Positions 18,781 to 26,232 of a stretch of 64,000 bases of DNA are shown here, in pieces; the stretch's first letter is position 1, and each line of letters starts with the position of its first letter. The notes beneath the pieces were generated by a model that had not been told where the DNA came from, did not search any database, and saw nothing but the letters and a program-made list of their open reading frames with translations. Both the position numbers and the translations under genes were made by a program. Source of the stretch: Comamonas fluminis (GTDB lineage: Bacteria > Pseudomonadota > Gammaproteobacteria > Burkholderiales > Burkholderiaceae_C); assembly GCF_019186805.1 (NCBI RefSeq), contig NZ_CP066783.1:3795501-3859500 (forward strand), in the 5' to 3' direction.

Positions 18781-19281
18781 ATGTTCAAGCACACCACCCG
18801 CAGAAGCCTGGTGCTGGGCGCAGCAGCCGCTGGGGCCGGTCTGGCCCTGCCGGCCTCTGCGTTCGCTCAGGCCAGCACGGCAGCCAAGACTCCGCTGGTC
18901 GGCCCGCTGGCCCCCAACCCCGCAGAGTTCAAGAAGACCATGGACCAATTCACGGGCGGCAAACCCACACAGGCCGAAGGTCTGCAGCTGGATGTGCCCG
19001 TGCTGGCCGACAACCCCAGCGCCGTGCCCATCAAGGTCAAGGTAACACTGCCCATCACCGAGCAGGACTGGTGCGAGGAAATCATCGTGCTGGCTGAACT
19101 CAACCCTTCGCCGCTGACCTGCCGCCTGCAGTTCACCGCCGCCGCAGGCACTGCCGAGGCCGCAGTGCGCATTCGCCTGTCCCAATCGCAGACAGTGCAT
19201 GCCCTGGCCCGCATGAAAAGCGGCAAGGTGCTGGCAGCCAAGCAGGCGACAACAGTGGCCGCCAGCGGCTGTGGCATGTGA
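18781..19281 (+). CDS. soxY: Sulfur carrier protein SoxY
   Basis: A 166-residue periplasmic subunit that carries sulfur intermediates on a C-terminal cysteine. The Tat signal (TTRRSLVLGAAAAG, cleavage near AFAQA) is followed by an Ig-like domain. The mobile arm ends the protein as SGCGM, whereas the usual SoxY end is GGCGG, so the carrier Cys is kept but the flanking glycines differ. It is followed by soxZ after a 12-nt gap and preceded by a structured repeat and a flavoprotein gene. No soxAX, soxB or soxCD is in the window. Confidence 0.9.
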   Translation: MFKHTTRRSLVLGAAAAGAGLALPASAFAQASTAAKTPLVGPLAPNPAEFKKTMDQFTGGKPTQAEGLQLDVPVLADNPSAVPIKVKVTLPITEQDWCEEIIVLAELNPSPLTCRLQFTAAAGTAEAAVRIRLSQSQTVHALARMKSGKVLAAKQATTVAASGCGM

Positions 19282-19292
19282 AAGGAATTTTG

Positions 19293-19622
19293 ATGAGCAA
19301 ACCACCCCGCATCTGGGTCAGCAATGCCACCCCGAAAAAAGGCGAAGTCGTGCGCGTGCGTGCACAAATGGAGCATGTGATGGAAAGCGGTCTGCGCACC
19401 GACCCGGCCACCGGCAAAGTGCGTCCGCGCAATATCGTCAACCGCTTTGAGGCACGGCTGGGCAGCGCCCTGCTGTTCACCTGGGAGCCCGGTATTTCGA
19501 TTGCCCAGAACCCCTATATCGAGTTCACCTTTCTGGCCCGCGAAAGCGGCGAGCTGAACATGCTGTGGAAGGACGAACAGGGCCAGACGCTGAATGCGCA
19601 AAAGGCCATCACCGTCAGCTGA
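19293..19622 (+). CDS. soxZ: Thiosulfate oxidation carrier subunit SoxZ
   Basis: A 109-residue partner of SoxY. The SoxZ hallmark region reads HVMESGLRTD in place of the common HPMETG. It has no signal peptide, as expected because SoxZ is exported bound to SoxY. ATG at 19293 follows AAAGGA. A strong terminator follows 20 nt downstream, marking the end of the sulfur unit. Confidence 0.92.
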   Translation: MSKPPRIWVSNATPKKGEVVRVRAQMEHVMESGLRTDPATGKVRPRNIVNRFEARLGSALLFTWEPGISIAQNPYIEFTFLARESGELNMLWKDEQGQTLNAQKAITVS

Positions 19623-19642
19623 TTGCCCCGCCAATGTAAAAA

Positions 19643-19676
19643 GCCCCGCCCGGTGACTGCCCGGCGGGGCTTTTTT
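19643..19676. terminator. Terminator between soxZ and the YitT gene
   Basis: GCCCCGCC (19643-19650) pairs with GGCGGGGC (19663-19670), followed by TTTTTT on plus and preceded by AAAAA, so it can serve both convergent genes. Confidence 0.9.
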
Positions 19677-19699
19677 AGGGTCAACAGAGGAACGCTGGC

Positions 19700-20368
19700 T
19701 CAATTACCCTGGTAGCGCCCGGGCCTGTGGCTGATCCACAGAAACACACTCATGATGACGGCGGCCAGCACCGAGTACGCCACCCGATCAAAAGGCACAA
19801 CCCACAGCGCCAGCAGCACCACGGTGCAGTCAATCATCATCTGCACCTTGCCTGCGCGAATGCCATAGCGCTCCTGCAGGTACAGCGACACAATCGTCGC
19901 GCCGCCCAGGCTGGAGTGATGGCGCGCCAGAAACAAGCAGCCCGAGCCCATGAGCAAGCCACCGGCCACGGCCGCATACAGCGGGTTCAGATAGTCGATA
20001 TGAATAAAGCGTGGCCCCACATCGGCCATGAAGGCCAGCATGGCCACCGAGACAAAGGTCTTGATCGTGAACTCTGGCCCCATGCGCTTCCAGGCGAACC
20101 AGTAAAACGGAATATTGATCACGAAAAAGATAGCGCCAAACGGCAGCCCCGTCACGTAATGCAGCAAAAACGCGATACCTGCTGTGCTGCCCGTCAGCAA
20201 CCCGGCCTGGGCAAACAGCATCATGGTGATGGAGACAAACAGCGAGCCGGTAAAGAGCGCCTGCGCGTCTTCAAAGCGGCCATGGCGAAGCACGGGGGCG
20301 GCAGCGCTGGTCACGCTGGGCGAATGGGCCAGCGCGGGGCTTGCGGAGTTGGGTAGCGGTGAGGGCAT
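19700..20368 (-). CDS. YitT/DUF161-family membrane protein
   Basis: A 222-residue inner-membrane protein with about five or six hydrophobic helices after a 35-residue cytoplasmic N-terminus. Family signs are GLLTGSTAGIAFLLHY in the first helices and the YLQERYGIRAGKVQ segment before the last helices. The DUF2179 C-terminal domain of longer YitT proteins is absent. Function of the family is unsettled; a transporter role is possible. Confidence 0.85.
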   Translation of the reverse strand: MPSPLPNSASPALAHSPSVTSAAAPVLRHGRFEDAQALFTGSLFVSITMMLFAQAGLLTGSTAGIAFLLHYVTGLPFGAIFFVINIPFYWFAWKRMGPEFTIKTFVSVAMLAFMADVGPRFIHIDYLNPLYAAVAGGLLMGSGCLFLARHHSSLGGATIVSLYLQERYGIRAGKVQMMIDCTVVLLALWVVPFDRVAYSVLAAVIMSVFLWISHRPGRYQGN

Positions 20369-20624
20369 GTCGGGTAAGACAGAAAGCTTGCGCCCTGAAT
20401 CTCGGTAAAGACGGGGGACGAGTCGGCACGGGTAATGCCGGGATTACCCTGAATTTTAGGGAATCGGCTTTCACTTGTAAGGATTTTTTGCTGCGGCGCA
20501 ACAAATTTTTCTTCGCCTCTGCACGGCCTTTGCCACCGCAAATTTCAAGCCTTTTCTGCCTCTGGCCATTGATAAAAAGGCGCTGCCAGCTATCAAATCA
20601 GAAGCAAGTTTTTAGCGGCGCATC
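20369..20624. other. Intergenic space between the YitT and BamE-like genes
   Basis: Most of a 315-bp gap. It contains one AGCGCTT-family arm at 20563-20602 (CATTGATAAAAAGGCGCTGC then AGCTATCAAA) and no supported coding frame. The YitT promoter must lie in its left part, but I do not see a clear -35/-10 pair. Confidence 0.5.
20563..20602. repeat. AGCGCTT-family palindromic repeat, partial
   Basis: Spacer-like CATTGATAAAAAGG, arm GCGCTGCCAGCTATCAAA. Layout matches other copies at 27445-27497 and 57776-57820. Confidence 0.6.
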
Positions 20625-20657
20625 AAAAAAGCCATGTTTGCGCTGGGCAGACATGGC
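20625..20657 (-). terminator. Terminator of the BamE-like lipoprotein gene
   Basis: ACATGGC/GCCATGT stem (20651-20657 with 20631-20637), followed on the minus strand by TTTTTT (20625-20630). Confidence 0.8.
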
Positions 20658-20683
20658 TTCAATTCGAGAACGCAAAAACGGGC

Positions 20684-21190
20684 TCAGCCGCGCGGCTCGT
20701 CCGGCAGGCGTTCGCGGTTCAGGGTGCGCAGCACACGGCCATCGTTGCCGAAGGTGACGGTGAACTGCATGTCACGCGTGGGGGGGTCGATGTAGTTCCA
20801 GTCCCAATCCGTTTCCTGCTTGAGCTTGTACGTCATCATCTTGGCGGGCTTGCCCAGCATGCGGCGCACTTCGTTTTCGTCCATGCCCGGCACGATCTTG
20901 GCAAACACATGGGGGGCCAGCACCTGGCGCAAGGCGCTCATCTTGCCGTCGGTGCCGATGGTAATCATGTAGTTCTTGGCACCAGCAGGCTGGCGGTTGT
21001 ACTCCAGCGTGTGGGAGCCATCGGCTTCCTGCCAGATGCGCTCAGGCTCGCCAAACTTGGCGCGCACATCAAATTCTGTGGAAAGACCTTCTTCCAGTTC
21101 CTTGATCTTTTGCTCGTCGCAGCCCACCAGCGCCAGGGCACCAATGGCTGCAGCCGCCAGAGCGGTTGTCACACGGGAAAAAATATTCAT
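20684..21190 (-). CDS. BamE/SmpA-like outer-membrane lipoprotein
   Basis: A 168-residue lipoprotein with lipobox LVGC at about 21-24 after a typical signal. The body contains two SmpA/OmlA-like halves: FGEPERIWQEADG and MLGKPAKMMTYK are the usual turn motifs of this fold. It resembles BamE but is longer, so it may be a paralogue rather than the BAM complex subunit itself. It is monocistronic with its own terminator. Confidence 0.8.
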   Translation of the reverse strand: MNIFSRVTTALAAAAIGALALVGCDEQKIKELEEGLSTEFDVRAKFGEPERIWQEADGSHTLEYNRQPAGAKNYMITIGTDGKMSALRQVLAPHVFAKIVPGMDENEVRRMLGKPAKMMTYKLKQETDWDWNYIDPPTRDMQFTVTFGNDGRVLRTLNRERLPDEPRG

Positions 21191-21335
21191 GGGCTTGCGT
21201 TATCGAAGTTCCAGACAGTGCCGCGATTCTGACAGCTTGCACCCGCCTTGCATCCATACGGGGCGGCGAATATGCAAACGCTTGTCAAAACCTGCAAAAA
21301 CACCCTTTGCACCACAGACCCCAAACCGCTTTGAA

Positions 21336-21370
21336 TAGCCCGCACCGGGCTACATGCCCATCACGGGCTA
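21336..21370. promoter_or_regulatory. Inverted repeat upstream of the DUF3460 gene
   Basis: TAGCCCG (21336-21342), CAC, CGGGCTA (21346-21352), with CGGGCTA again at 21364-21370, 18 bp further on. A candidate operator or hairpin; no regulator is known for this site. Confidence 0.3.
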
Positions 21371-21400
21371 AAATCCATTGTTCTGAGAGGTTTTACACAT

Positions 21401-21607
21401 ATGTCTTTCTTCCGCCGCCCCGACTATCGTTCCGACACCACCAACTTCATCAACGACCTGAAGAAGCAAAAGCCCGAGCTGGAAAAGCAACAGTTTGCCG
21501 GTCGCGGCCTGCTGTGGGACAAGGACGTGAACCATGAAGTCTGGGAAGACCTGCGCGCTGGCCGTGTGGATCAGAAGCCCTACGTGTACCAGACCAACCA
21601 CTCCTGA
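21401..21607 (+). CDS. DUF3460 family small protein
   Basis: A 68-residue soluble protein starting MSFFRRPDY, with the family block FINDLKKQKPELEKQQ and LLWDK. DUF3460 is a short family found mainly in Burkholderiales, often near the segregation gene scpA as here. Function unknown. Confidence 0.85.
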   Translation: MSFFRRPDYRSDTTNFINDLKKQKPELEKQQFAGRGLLWDKDVNHEVWEDLRAGRVDQKPYVYQTNHS

Positions 21608-21672
21608 ATCTTTTTGATGAAATCAGCCTCCAGCGCTTATCTATCAAGCGTTCCTAGCTCTGCATTGCATAG
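21608..21672. repeat. AGCGCTT-family palindromic repeat between DUF3460 and scpA genes
   Basis: AGCGCTT and AAGCGTT arms flank ATCTATC, with TTTTTGATGAAATCAGCC upstream and CTAGCTCTG downstream. It fills the 71-bp gap. Confidence 0.7.
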
Positions 21673-21678
21673 CAAACC

Positions 21679-22536
21679 ATGAGCGAGGCTGATAGCAGCA
21701 CCCATTTGCCGGGCCAGCACCCGGACGCCCCTGAAAGCTCACCCGCAGTGATCGATCAGGTGGCTTTGGCGCGTCTGTATGGCGAGCCGCTGTTTGCGCT
21801 GCCGCAGGATCTGTACATCCCGCCCGATGCGCTGGAAGTCTTTCTCGAAGCCTTTGAAGGCCCGCTGGACTTGCTGCTGTATCTGATTCGCAAGCAGAAC
21901 TTCAACATCCTCGACATTCCCATGCTGGACGTCACACGCCAGTACATGACCTATGTGGACGAGGTGCGCAGCCGCAATCTGGAGCTGGCTGCCGAATATC
22001 TGCTGATGGCCGCCATGCTCATCGAGATCAAATCTCGCATGCTGCTGCCGCCCAAGAAGCAGGAAGACGGCGAGGAAGCCGAAGACCCGCGTGCCGAGCT
22101 GGTGCGCCGCCTGCTGGAATACGAGCAGATGAAGATGGCCGCCCAGCAGCTGGGCCAGTTGCCCACCTACGGCCGCGATTTTCTCAAGGCCACGGTCTAT
22201 ATCGAGCAAAGCCTGCAGCCACGCTTTCCCGATGTGGAAATCGGCGAGCTGCAAGCGGCCTGGCGCGATATTCTGAAGCGCGCCAAGCTGGTGCAAAGCC
22301 ACAAGATCACACGCGAAGAGCTGTCGGTGCGCGAATACATGAGCCAGATCCTCAAGCAGCTGCAGGGCCAGCGCTTTGTGGAATTCGAGCGCATCTTCAA
22401 CCCCGAAAAAGGCTCGACAGTGCTGGTGGTGACCTTTATCGCCATGCTGGAACTGGCCAAGGAAACACTGATCGAAATCACCCAGGCCGAAGCCTATGCG
22501 CCTATTTATGTGCGCCTGGCCTATACCCCTGTTTGA
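21679..22536 (+). CDS. scpA: Segregation and condensation protein A
   Basis: A 285-residue kleisin subunit of the Smc-ScpAB condensin, which organises the chromosome. The N-terminal Smc-binding segment contains FEGPLDLLLYLIRKQ (about 55-69), the middle is acidic and helical, and the C-terminus is a winged helix. It begins 71 nt after the DUF3460 gene. The stop is followed at once by a structured repeat. Confidence 0.95.
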   Translation: MSEADSSTHLPGQHPDAPESSPAVIDQVALARLYGEPLFALPQDLYIPPDALEVFLEAFEGPLDLLLYLIRKQNFNILDIPMLDVTRQYMTYVDEVRSRNLELAAEYLLMAAMLIEIKSRMLLPPKKQEDGEEAEDPRAELVRRLLEYEQMKMAAQQLGQLPTYGRDFLKATVYIEQSLQPRFPDVEIGELQAAWRDILKRAKLVQSHKITREELSVREYMSQILKQLQGQRFVEFERIFNPEKGSTVLVVTFIAMLELAKETLIEITQAEAYAPIYVRLAYTPV

Positions 22537-22645
22537 GCACGGCCCTCTGAGCGGCTGCGCCGCCTCCTCCCAGAGAGGACGACAGCATCGCTGCGCGGCG
22601 GAAGCCGCCCAGGTCTTGCTTGCTGCCTCTGGCCTGGGGCGTGCA
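22537..22645 (+). repeat. Post-stop structured element, copy 4 (after scpA)
   Basis: Closing stem GCACG (22537-22541) with CGTGC (22640-22644); P1 GCGGC (22551-22555) with GCCGC (22559-22563), again compensated; P2 shortened (CCTC with GAGG); P3 CAGCA (22583-22587) with TGCTG (22621-22625), enclosing GGCGG/CCGCC and the conserved CTTGCT. It touches the scpA stop. Confidence 0.8.
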
Positions 22646-22661
22646 AATTTTGGATCCCACA

Positions 22662-23300
22662 ATGACATACAGCGTCAAAGAAATTTTCTACACCCTGCAG
22701 GGCGAAGGCGGCCAGGCCGGCACGCCTGCCGTGTTCTGCCGCTTTGCGGGCTGCAATCTGTGGACGGGGCGTGAGCAGGACCGGCCCAATGCCATCTGCC
22801 AGTTCTGCGATACCGATTTTGTGGGCACCGATGGCACGCTGGGCGGCAAATTCACCACCGCCGATGCGCTGGCCGAGCGCATTCTGAGCCAGTGGCCAGC
22901 CAGCGACAGCCAGCACCGCATGGTGGTGCTGACGGGCGGTGAGCCCCTGCTGCAGGTTGATAGCGCACTGATTGATGCCCTGCATGCACGCGGCTTTCGC
23001 ATCTCCGTCGAAAGCAACGGCACAGTGGCCGCGCCAGAAGGCATCGACTGGCTGTGCATCAGCCCCAAGGCCGGTGCCGACTGGATTCAGCGCAGCGGCC
23101 AGGAAATCAAGCTGGTCTGGCCCCAGCCCGGCTTTGACCTGGCTGCCATCGAGGCCAGCACCCACTTTGCCAACTATTTTCTGCAGCCCATGGACAATGT
23201 CCGGCAAGCCAGCAATATTGCCGCCTGCATTGAGCAATGCATGCAGCGACCCCGCTGGCGCCTGAGCCTGCAGACCCATAAGCTCACTGGAATTAGATGA
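22662..23300 (+). CDS. queE: 7-carboxy-7-deazaguanine synthase
   Basis: A 212-residue radical SAM enzyme that makes CDG, a precursor of preQ0 and queuosine. The cluster motif is GCNLW...AICQFC, that is CX14CX2C, the spacing known for the Burkholderia QueE clade. A glycine-rich TGGEPLLQ SAM-binding motif follows. ATG at 22662 (MTYSVKE) was chosen because the upstream 14 codons read the structured repeat. The TGA stop is part of the next repeat copy. It is followed by queD. Confidence 0.95.
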   Translation: MTYSVKEIFYTLQGEGGQAGTPAVFCRFAGCNLWTGREQDRPNAICQFCDTDFVGTDGTLGGKFTTADALAERILSQWPASDSQHRMVVLTGGEPLLQVDSALIDALHARGFRISVESNGTVAAPEGIDWLCISPKAGADWIQRSGQEIKLVWPQPGFDLAAIEASTHFANYFLQPMDNVRQASNIAACIEQCMQRPRWRLSLQTHKLTGIR

Positions 23301-23388
23301 CCCCCCTGAGTCGCTTCGCGCCTTCCCCCCAGAGGGACGACGGCCTTTGCTGCGGGGCGGCCCTTGCTGGCCGCCCGCCATGGGGTCC
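23299..23388 (+). repeat. Post-stop structured element, copy 5 (after queE)
   Basis: Closing stem GACCCC (23299-23304, sharing GA with the queE stop) with GGGGTC (23382-23387); P1 GTCGC/GCGCC with one mismatch; P2 reduced to TCCC/GGGA; P3 CGGCC (23341-23345) with GGCCG (23369-23373), enclosing the conserved CTTGCT. Confidence 0.78.
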
Positions 23389-23438
23389 GTTCCCAGCTCA
23401 AAGGCCGAAGGTAATGCTCAGCGTCACCGATCACTGAT

Positions 23439-23804
23439 ATGCAGTTCACCGTTCACCAGCGTTTTTTCTTCGATGCCGCCCACACGCTGGAGCGCGCTAT
23501 CGAAACCGAGAGCAGCCGCCGCATTCACGGCCACACCTACTACGCCGAAGTCAGCGTGACTGGCCCGCGCAATCCGGACAATGGCATGGTCATCGACCTT
23601 GGCCAGTTGCGTGCACGGCTGGAGCAACTACGCGAGCAGCTCGACCATCACTTTCTGGATGAGGTTCCAGGCCTGGGCAAGCCCACGCTGGAAAACCTGT
23701 GTCTCTTCATCGCCCAGGCGCTGAACGATCTCCAACCACCGCCGAGCCGCGTGCGTGTCTGGCGTGACAGCATTGGCGATGGCTGCGTGCTGGATCTGGC
23801 CTGA
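23439..23804 (+). CDS. queD: 6-carboxytetrahydropterin synthase-like protein (QueD family)
   Basis: A 121-residue T-fold protein next to queE, so probably the step before QueE in queuosine biosynthesis (dihydroneopterin triphosphate to carboxytetrahydropterin). The zinc-binding His are present in FDAAHTL and RIHGHTY, and LDHHFLDEVPGL keeps the catalytic Asp-His. The catalytic Cys of E. coli QueD, four residues before HGH, is Ser here (SRRIHGH), and the C-terminal Glu region reads VWRDSIGDG. It may belong to a divergent subgroup, or the activity may differ. Confidence 0.85.
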   Translation: MQFTVHQRFFFDAAHTLERAIETESSRRIHGHTYYAEVSVTGPRNPDNGMVIDLGQLRARLEQLREQLDHHFLDEVPGLGKPTLENLCLFIAQALNDLQPPPSRVRVWRDSIGDGCVLDLA

Positions 23805-23816
23805 GCAAACTCCACG

Positions 23817-23840
23817 AAAAAGCCCCGCATTCGCGGGGCT
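23817..23840 (-). terminator. Terminator downstream of the porin gene
   Basis: AGCCCCGC (23821-23828) with GCGGGGCT (23833-23840); on the minus strand it is followed by TTTTT. It also lies just after the queD stop and may act on both strands. Confidence 0.75.
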
Positions 23841-23904
23841 GCTGGCTTGCAAGGGCTCAAAGGCTTCCCCACCCGAAGGCCTGACCTTGCAAATCGCGTT
23901 GATG

Positions 23905-23925
23905 TGAAAGCCGTGGGCTTTCACA
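23905..23925. other. 9-bp perfect hairpin after the porin stop
   Basis: GTGAAAGCC, loop GTG, GGCTTTCAC. It has no T-run, so it may stabilise the 3' end of the porin mRNA rather than terminate it. Confidence 0.5.
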
Positions 23926-23935
23926 TCCATACCAC

Positions 23936-24967
23936 TTAGAAGTTGTGGCGCATGCCGATTTCATAGCCGGTCATGCTCTTGCCCGCGTTGGGGGTAGGAG
24001 CCAGCGACGAGCCCAGCTTGCGCTTGGCGTTGTCGTCGTTGCTCATGCGAGCCACGGCAGCGTACAGTTCCGTGCGCTTGGACAGCTTGTAGCCATAGCC
24101 CAGCGCCAGACGCTGAGAGTCGGCGTTGTTGCTCTTCTTGTCCTTGTACCAGGTGTAGGCAGCGCGCAGCTCACCGGCGCCCAGCGGCACCTTCACGCCC
24201 ACGCTGTACAGGTCCACGCGCTTGTTGTTGCCACGGTCAGAGGCCAGCAGCACCATGGGTGTGACCACGCCAAAGTTGTAGGAAGCGCCCAGGTTCATGG
24301 TCTTGTAATCCACACCTGCAGCGGCCGTGCCACCGCGTGCCACGCCATAAGCACCGGCCACATTCAGAGGACCGTTGGCATAGCCTAGGCGCAGGCCGGT
24401 AGAGCTTTGCAGGCTGCTGTCACCCGACTGCTCACCAAAGCTGTGGCTGATCTGGCCATAAACGCCGCCCATCTTGGGCAGCAGATAGCTGACCATATTG
24501 GAGTTGCGCTTGGGGTTGGAGCCTTCGGACGTTCCAGTGGCCGAGCTGCTGATCAGGTTGTGGCCGTTGATAGCGCCCATGCCGGTATCGCCAAACGCAT
24601 GGAAGGTTTCCAGGTTCTGGTAGGCAGGCGTCTTGTCGCGGCCCAGGCGCACTTCACCGAAATTACCCAACAGGCTGACGGTGCTGCGGCGGTCGAACTT
24701 GAAGCCGGAAGCCGTGCCGTCGTCCACGCCGACGCTGCCTTCCAGCCAGAAGCCTGCCTTCAGGCCACCGCCCAGATCTTCCTCACCGCGAAAGCCCAGA
24801 CGGCTGCTGGAATTGCCGCCGTTGGCCATGCCAGTCACGCTATTGCCCGAGCTGGAAATATGGGCCACAGAAGCATCAACTACACCAAACAGGGTAACGC
24901 TGGAGCTTTGTGCGGAGGCCGCTGCCGCAAAAGTCATGGCGGCCAGGGCGATCAATGTGTGTTTCAT
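23936..24967 (-). CDS. Trimeric outer-membrane porin
   Basis: A 343-residue Gram-negative porin of the Burkholderiales (Omp32-like) type. The signal peptide MKHTLIALAAMTFAAAASAQ is followed by the classic SSVTLFGVVDASV first strand, RLGFRGEEDLGGGLKAGF and GRDKTPAYQ, and it ends with a C-terminal Phe (GYEIGMRHNF). ATG at 24967 was chosen because the signal starts there. It is single-gene, with a candidate FNR-like box about 33 nt upstream. Confidence 0.95.
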   Translation of the reverse strand: MKHTLIALAAMTFAAAASAQSSSVTLFGVVDASVAHISSSGNSVTGMANGGNSSSRLGFRGEEDLGGGLKAGFWLEGSVGVDDGTASGFKFDRRSTVSLLGNFGEVRLGRDKTPAYQNLETFHAFGDTGMGAINGHNLISSSATGTSEGSNPKRNSNMVSYLLPKMGGVYGQISHSFGEQSGDSSLQSSTGLRLGYANGPLNVAGAYGVARGGTAAAGVDYKTMNLGASYNFGVVTPMVLLASDRGNNKRVDLYSVGVKVPLGAGELRAAYTWYKDKKSNNADSQRLALGYGYKLSKRTELYAAVARMSNDDNAKRKLGSSLAPTPNAGKSMTGYEIGMRHNF

Positions 24968-24999
24968 GTGTTCAATCGGAAATATCAAAATAGAAGGCC

Positions 25000-25013
25000 T
25001 TGATCAAGATCGA
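25000..25013. promoter_or_regulatory. FNR/ANR-like box upstream of the porin gene
   Basis: TTGAT-CAAG-ATCGA matches the TTGAT-N4-ATCAA consensus in 9 of 10 positions. It is 33-46 nt before the porin ATG. Occupancy by an anaerobic regulator is speculative. Confidence 0.3.
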
Positions 25014-25349
25014 CCGGCTCAGGCTGGTCGCCCTCCCTCTTCGGGAGCGCTGCCAAAGCCTGCTGCTGGTCAGCGCCCATCAATCAAGGACTGGGTCGAT
25101 TACACAAACCGTCGATGACAGACCCATGAAAACCCGCATATTTGCAACAAAACAACAAATTGAGTTTCCGATTGTTCGCTTCGCCTATCCGGACTACGCA
25201 ATCCGCAGGTTTTGCCACGTTGTGTATGGGCATCCACTGGGACAGCGGCCTCATCCCATTTAGACTTGAGCGCTTTGGCCCGAGAGCCTGCTCAGCCGAA
25301 CAGGCCGGGACAAACACTGTTATCCATCCCCAGAACGAAGAGACACCAC
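25014..25349. other. Intergenic space between porin and panD
   Basis: Part of a 382-bp gap between divergent genes. It holds promoters for both but no frame that I can support. An in-frame extension of panD to 25212 has no family resemblance. I see nothing else specific. Confidence 0.4.
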
Positions 25350-25730
25350 ATGTTCCGCACCCTGCTGAAGTCCAAGATTCACCGCGTCAAGACCACCCAG
25401 TGCGAGCTGCACTACGAAGGCTCCTGCGCCATTGATGAAGACCTGCTGGACGCTGCCAATATTGCCGAAAACGAACAAGTCCATATCTGGAATATCGACA
25501 ACGGCGAACGCTTTGTGACCTACGCTATCAAGGGCGAGCGTGGCAGCGGCATGATTTCCGTCAACGGCTCGGCCGCACGTCGCGCCAGCGTGGGCGATCT
25601 GCTCATCATTGCGGCTTTTGCCCAGGTTCACGAGAAAGACGTGGCCGAGCACCAGCCTCAGCTGGTTTTCGTCAACGAAAAGAACCAGCAAGTCGAGCTG
25701 CGCCACAAAGTGCCTACCCAGATGCTGTAA
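25350..25730 (+). CDS. panD: Aspartate 1-decarboxylase
   Basis: A 126-residue pyruvoyl enzyme making beta-alanine for pantothenate. The self-cleavage site is in HYEGSCAID (Gly24-Ser25). The proenzyme is processed to a small beta and a larger alpha chain. ATG at 25350 ([11 protein letters not shown]) is the standard start. panB, panC and panE lie elsewhere in the window, so the pathway is not a single operon. Confidence 0.97.
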   Translation: MFRTLLKSKIHRVKTTQCELHYEGSCAIDEDLLDAANIAENEQVHIWNIDNGERFVTYAIKGERGSGMISVNGSAARRASVGDLLIIAAFAQVHEKDVAEHQPQLVFVNEKNQQVELRHKVPTQML

Positions 25731-25762
25731 AACACCGCATCTGCTTTTAGCGAAAGAGCGTC

Positions 25763-26128
25763 ATGCCTCATCTGCACATTGAATACACCGACAACCTGAC
25801 CGGCCTGAACGAGCGCGAACTGATGCGCGAAATCAACGCCGTGGTCTGCGCCCACCCCACCGTGACCGACGAAGCCGATGTGAAATCGCGCATTGCGCGC
25901 CTGAGCATGGACAAGGTCTACATCGGCAACCAGCCCGATAACCATGGCTTTGCGCACGTGCATCTGCAACTGATGGCCGGACGCAGCACAGAAGCCAAAA
26001 AGCAGATGTCCGACGGCATCGCCGAAGTGCTGCGCCGCCTCGTGCCCCAGCCTGCCGGTCTGGATGTGCAGCTGAGCGTGGACGTGGCTGACATGGACAA
26101 GGCCACTTACTTCAAGGGCCGCCTGTAA
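25763..26128 (+). CDS. 5-carboxymethyl-2-hydroxymuconate isomerase-like protein
   Basis: A 121-residue tautomerase-superfamily protein of the HpcD/CHMI type, with Pro as second residue (MPHLHIEY), which becomes the catalytic N-terminus. The C-terminal half has LSVDVADMD and ATYFKGR, typical of the family. Homologues act in homoprotocatechuate breakdown, but no other genes of that pathway are nearby, so the substrate is open. It is 32 nt after panD and likely co-transcribed. Confidence 0.85.
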   Translation: MPHLHIEYTDNLTGLNERELMREINAVVCAHPTVTDEADVKSRIARLSMDKVYIGNQPDNHGFAHVHLQLMAGRSTEAKKQMSDGIAEVLRRLVPQPAGLDVQLSVDVADMDKATYFKGRL

Positions 26129-26149
26129 GCGCATTCAGCCTTCACCGCC

Positions 26150-26185
26150 AACATGCCCGCTGCGCCCTCGGCCTGCGGGCATGTT
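26150..26185 (+). terminator. Terminator after the isomerase gene
   Basis: AACATGCCCGC (26150-26160) with GCGGGCATGTT (26175-26185), 14-nt loop, followed by TGTTTC. Confidence 0.75.
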
Positions 26186-26232
26186 TGTTTCAGGCGCTGC
26201 AGCGCCGCCCCATGGGCTAAAGTGCGGCGGCT

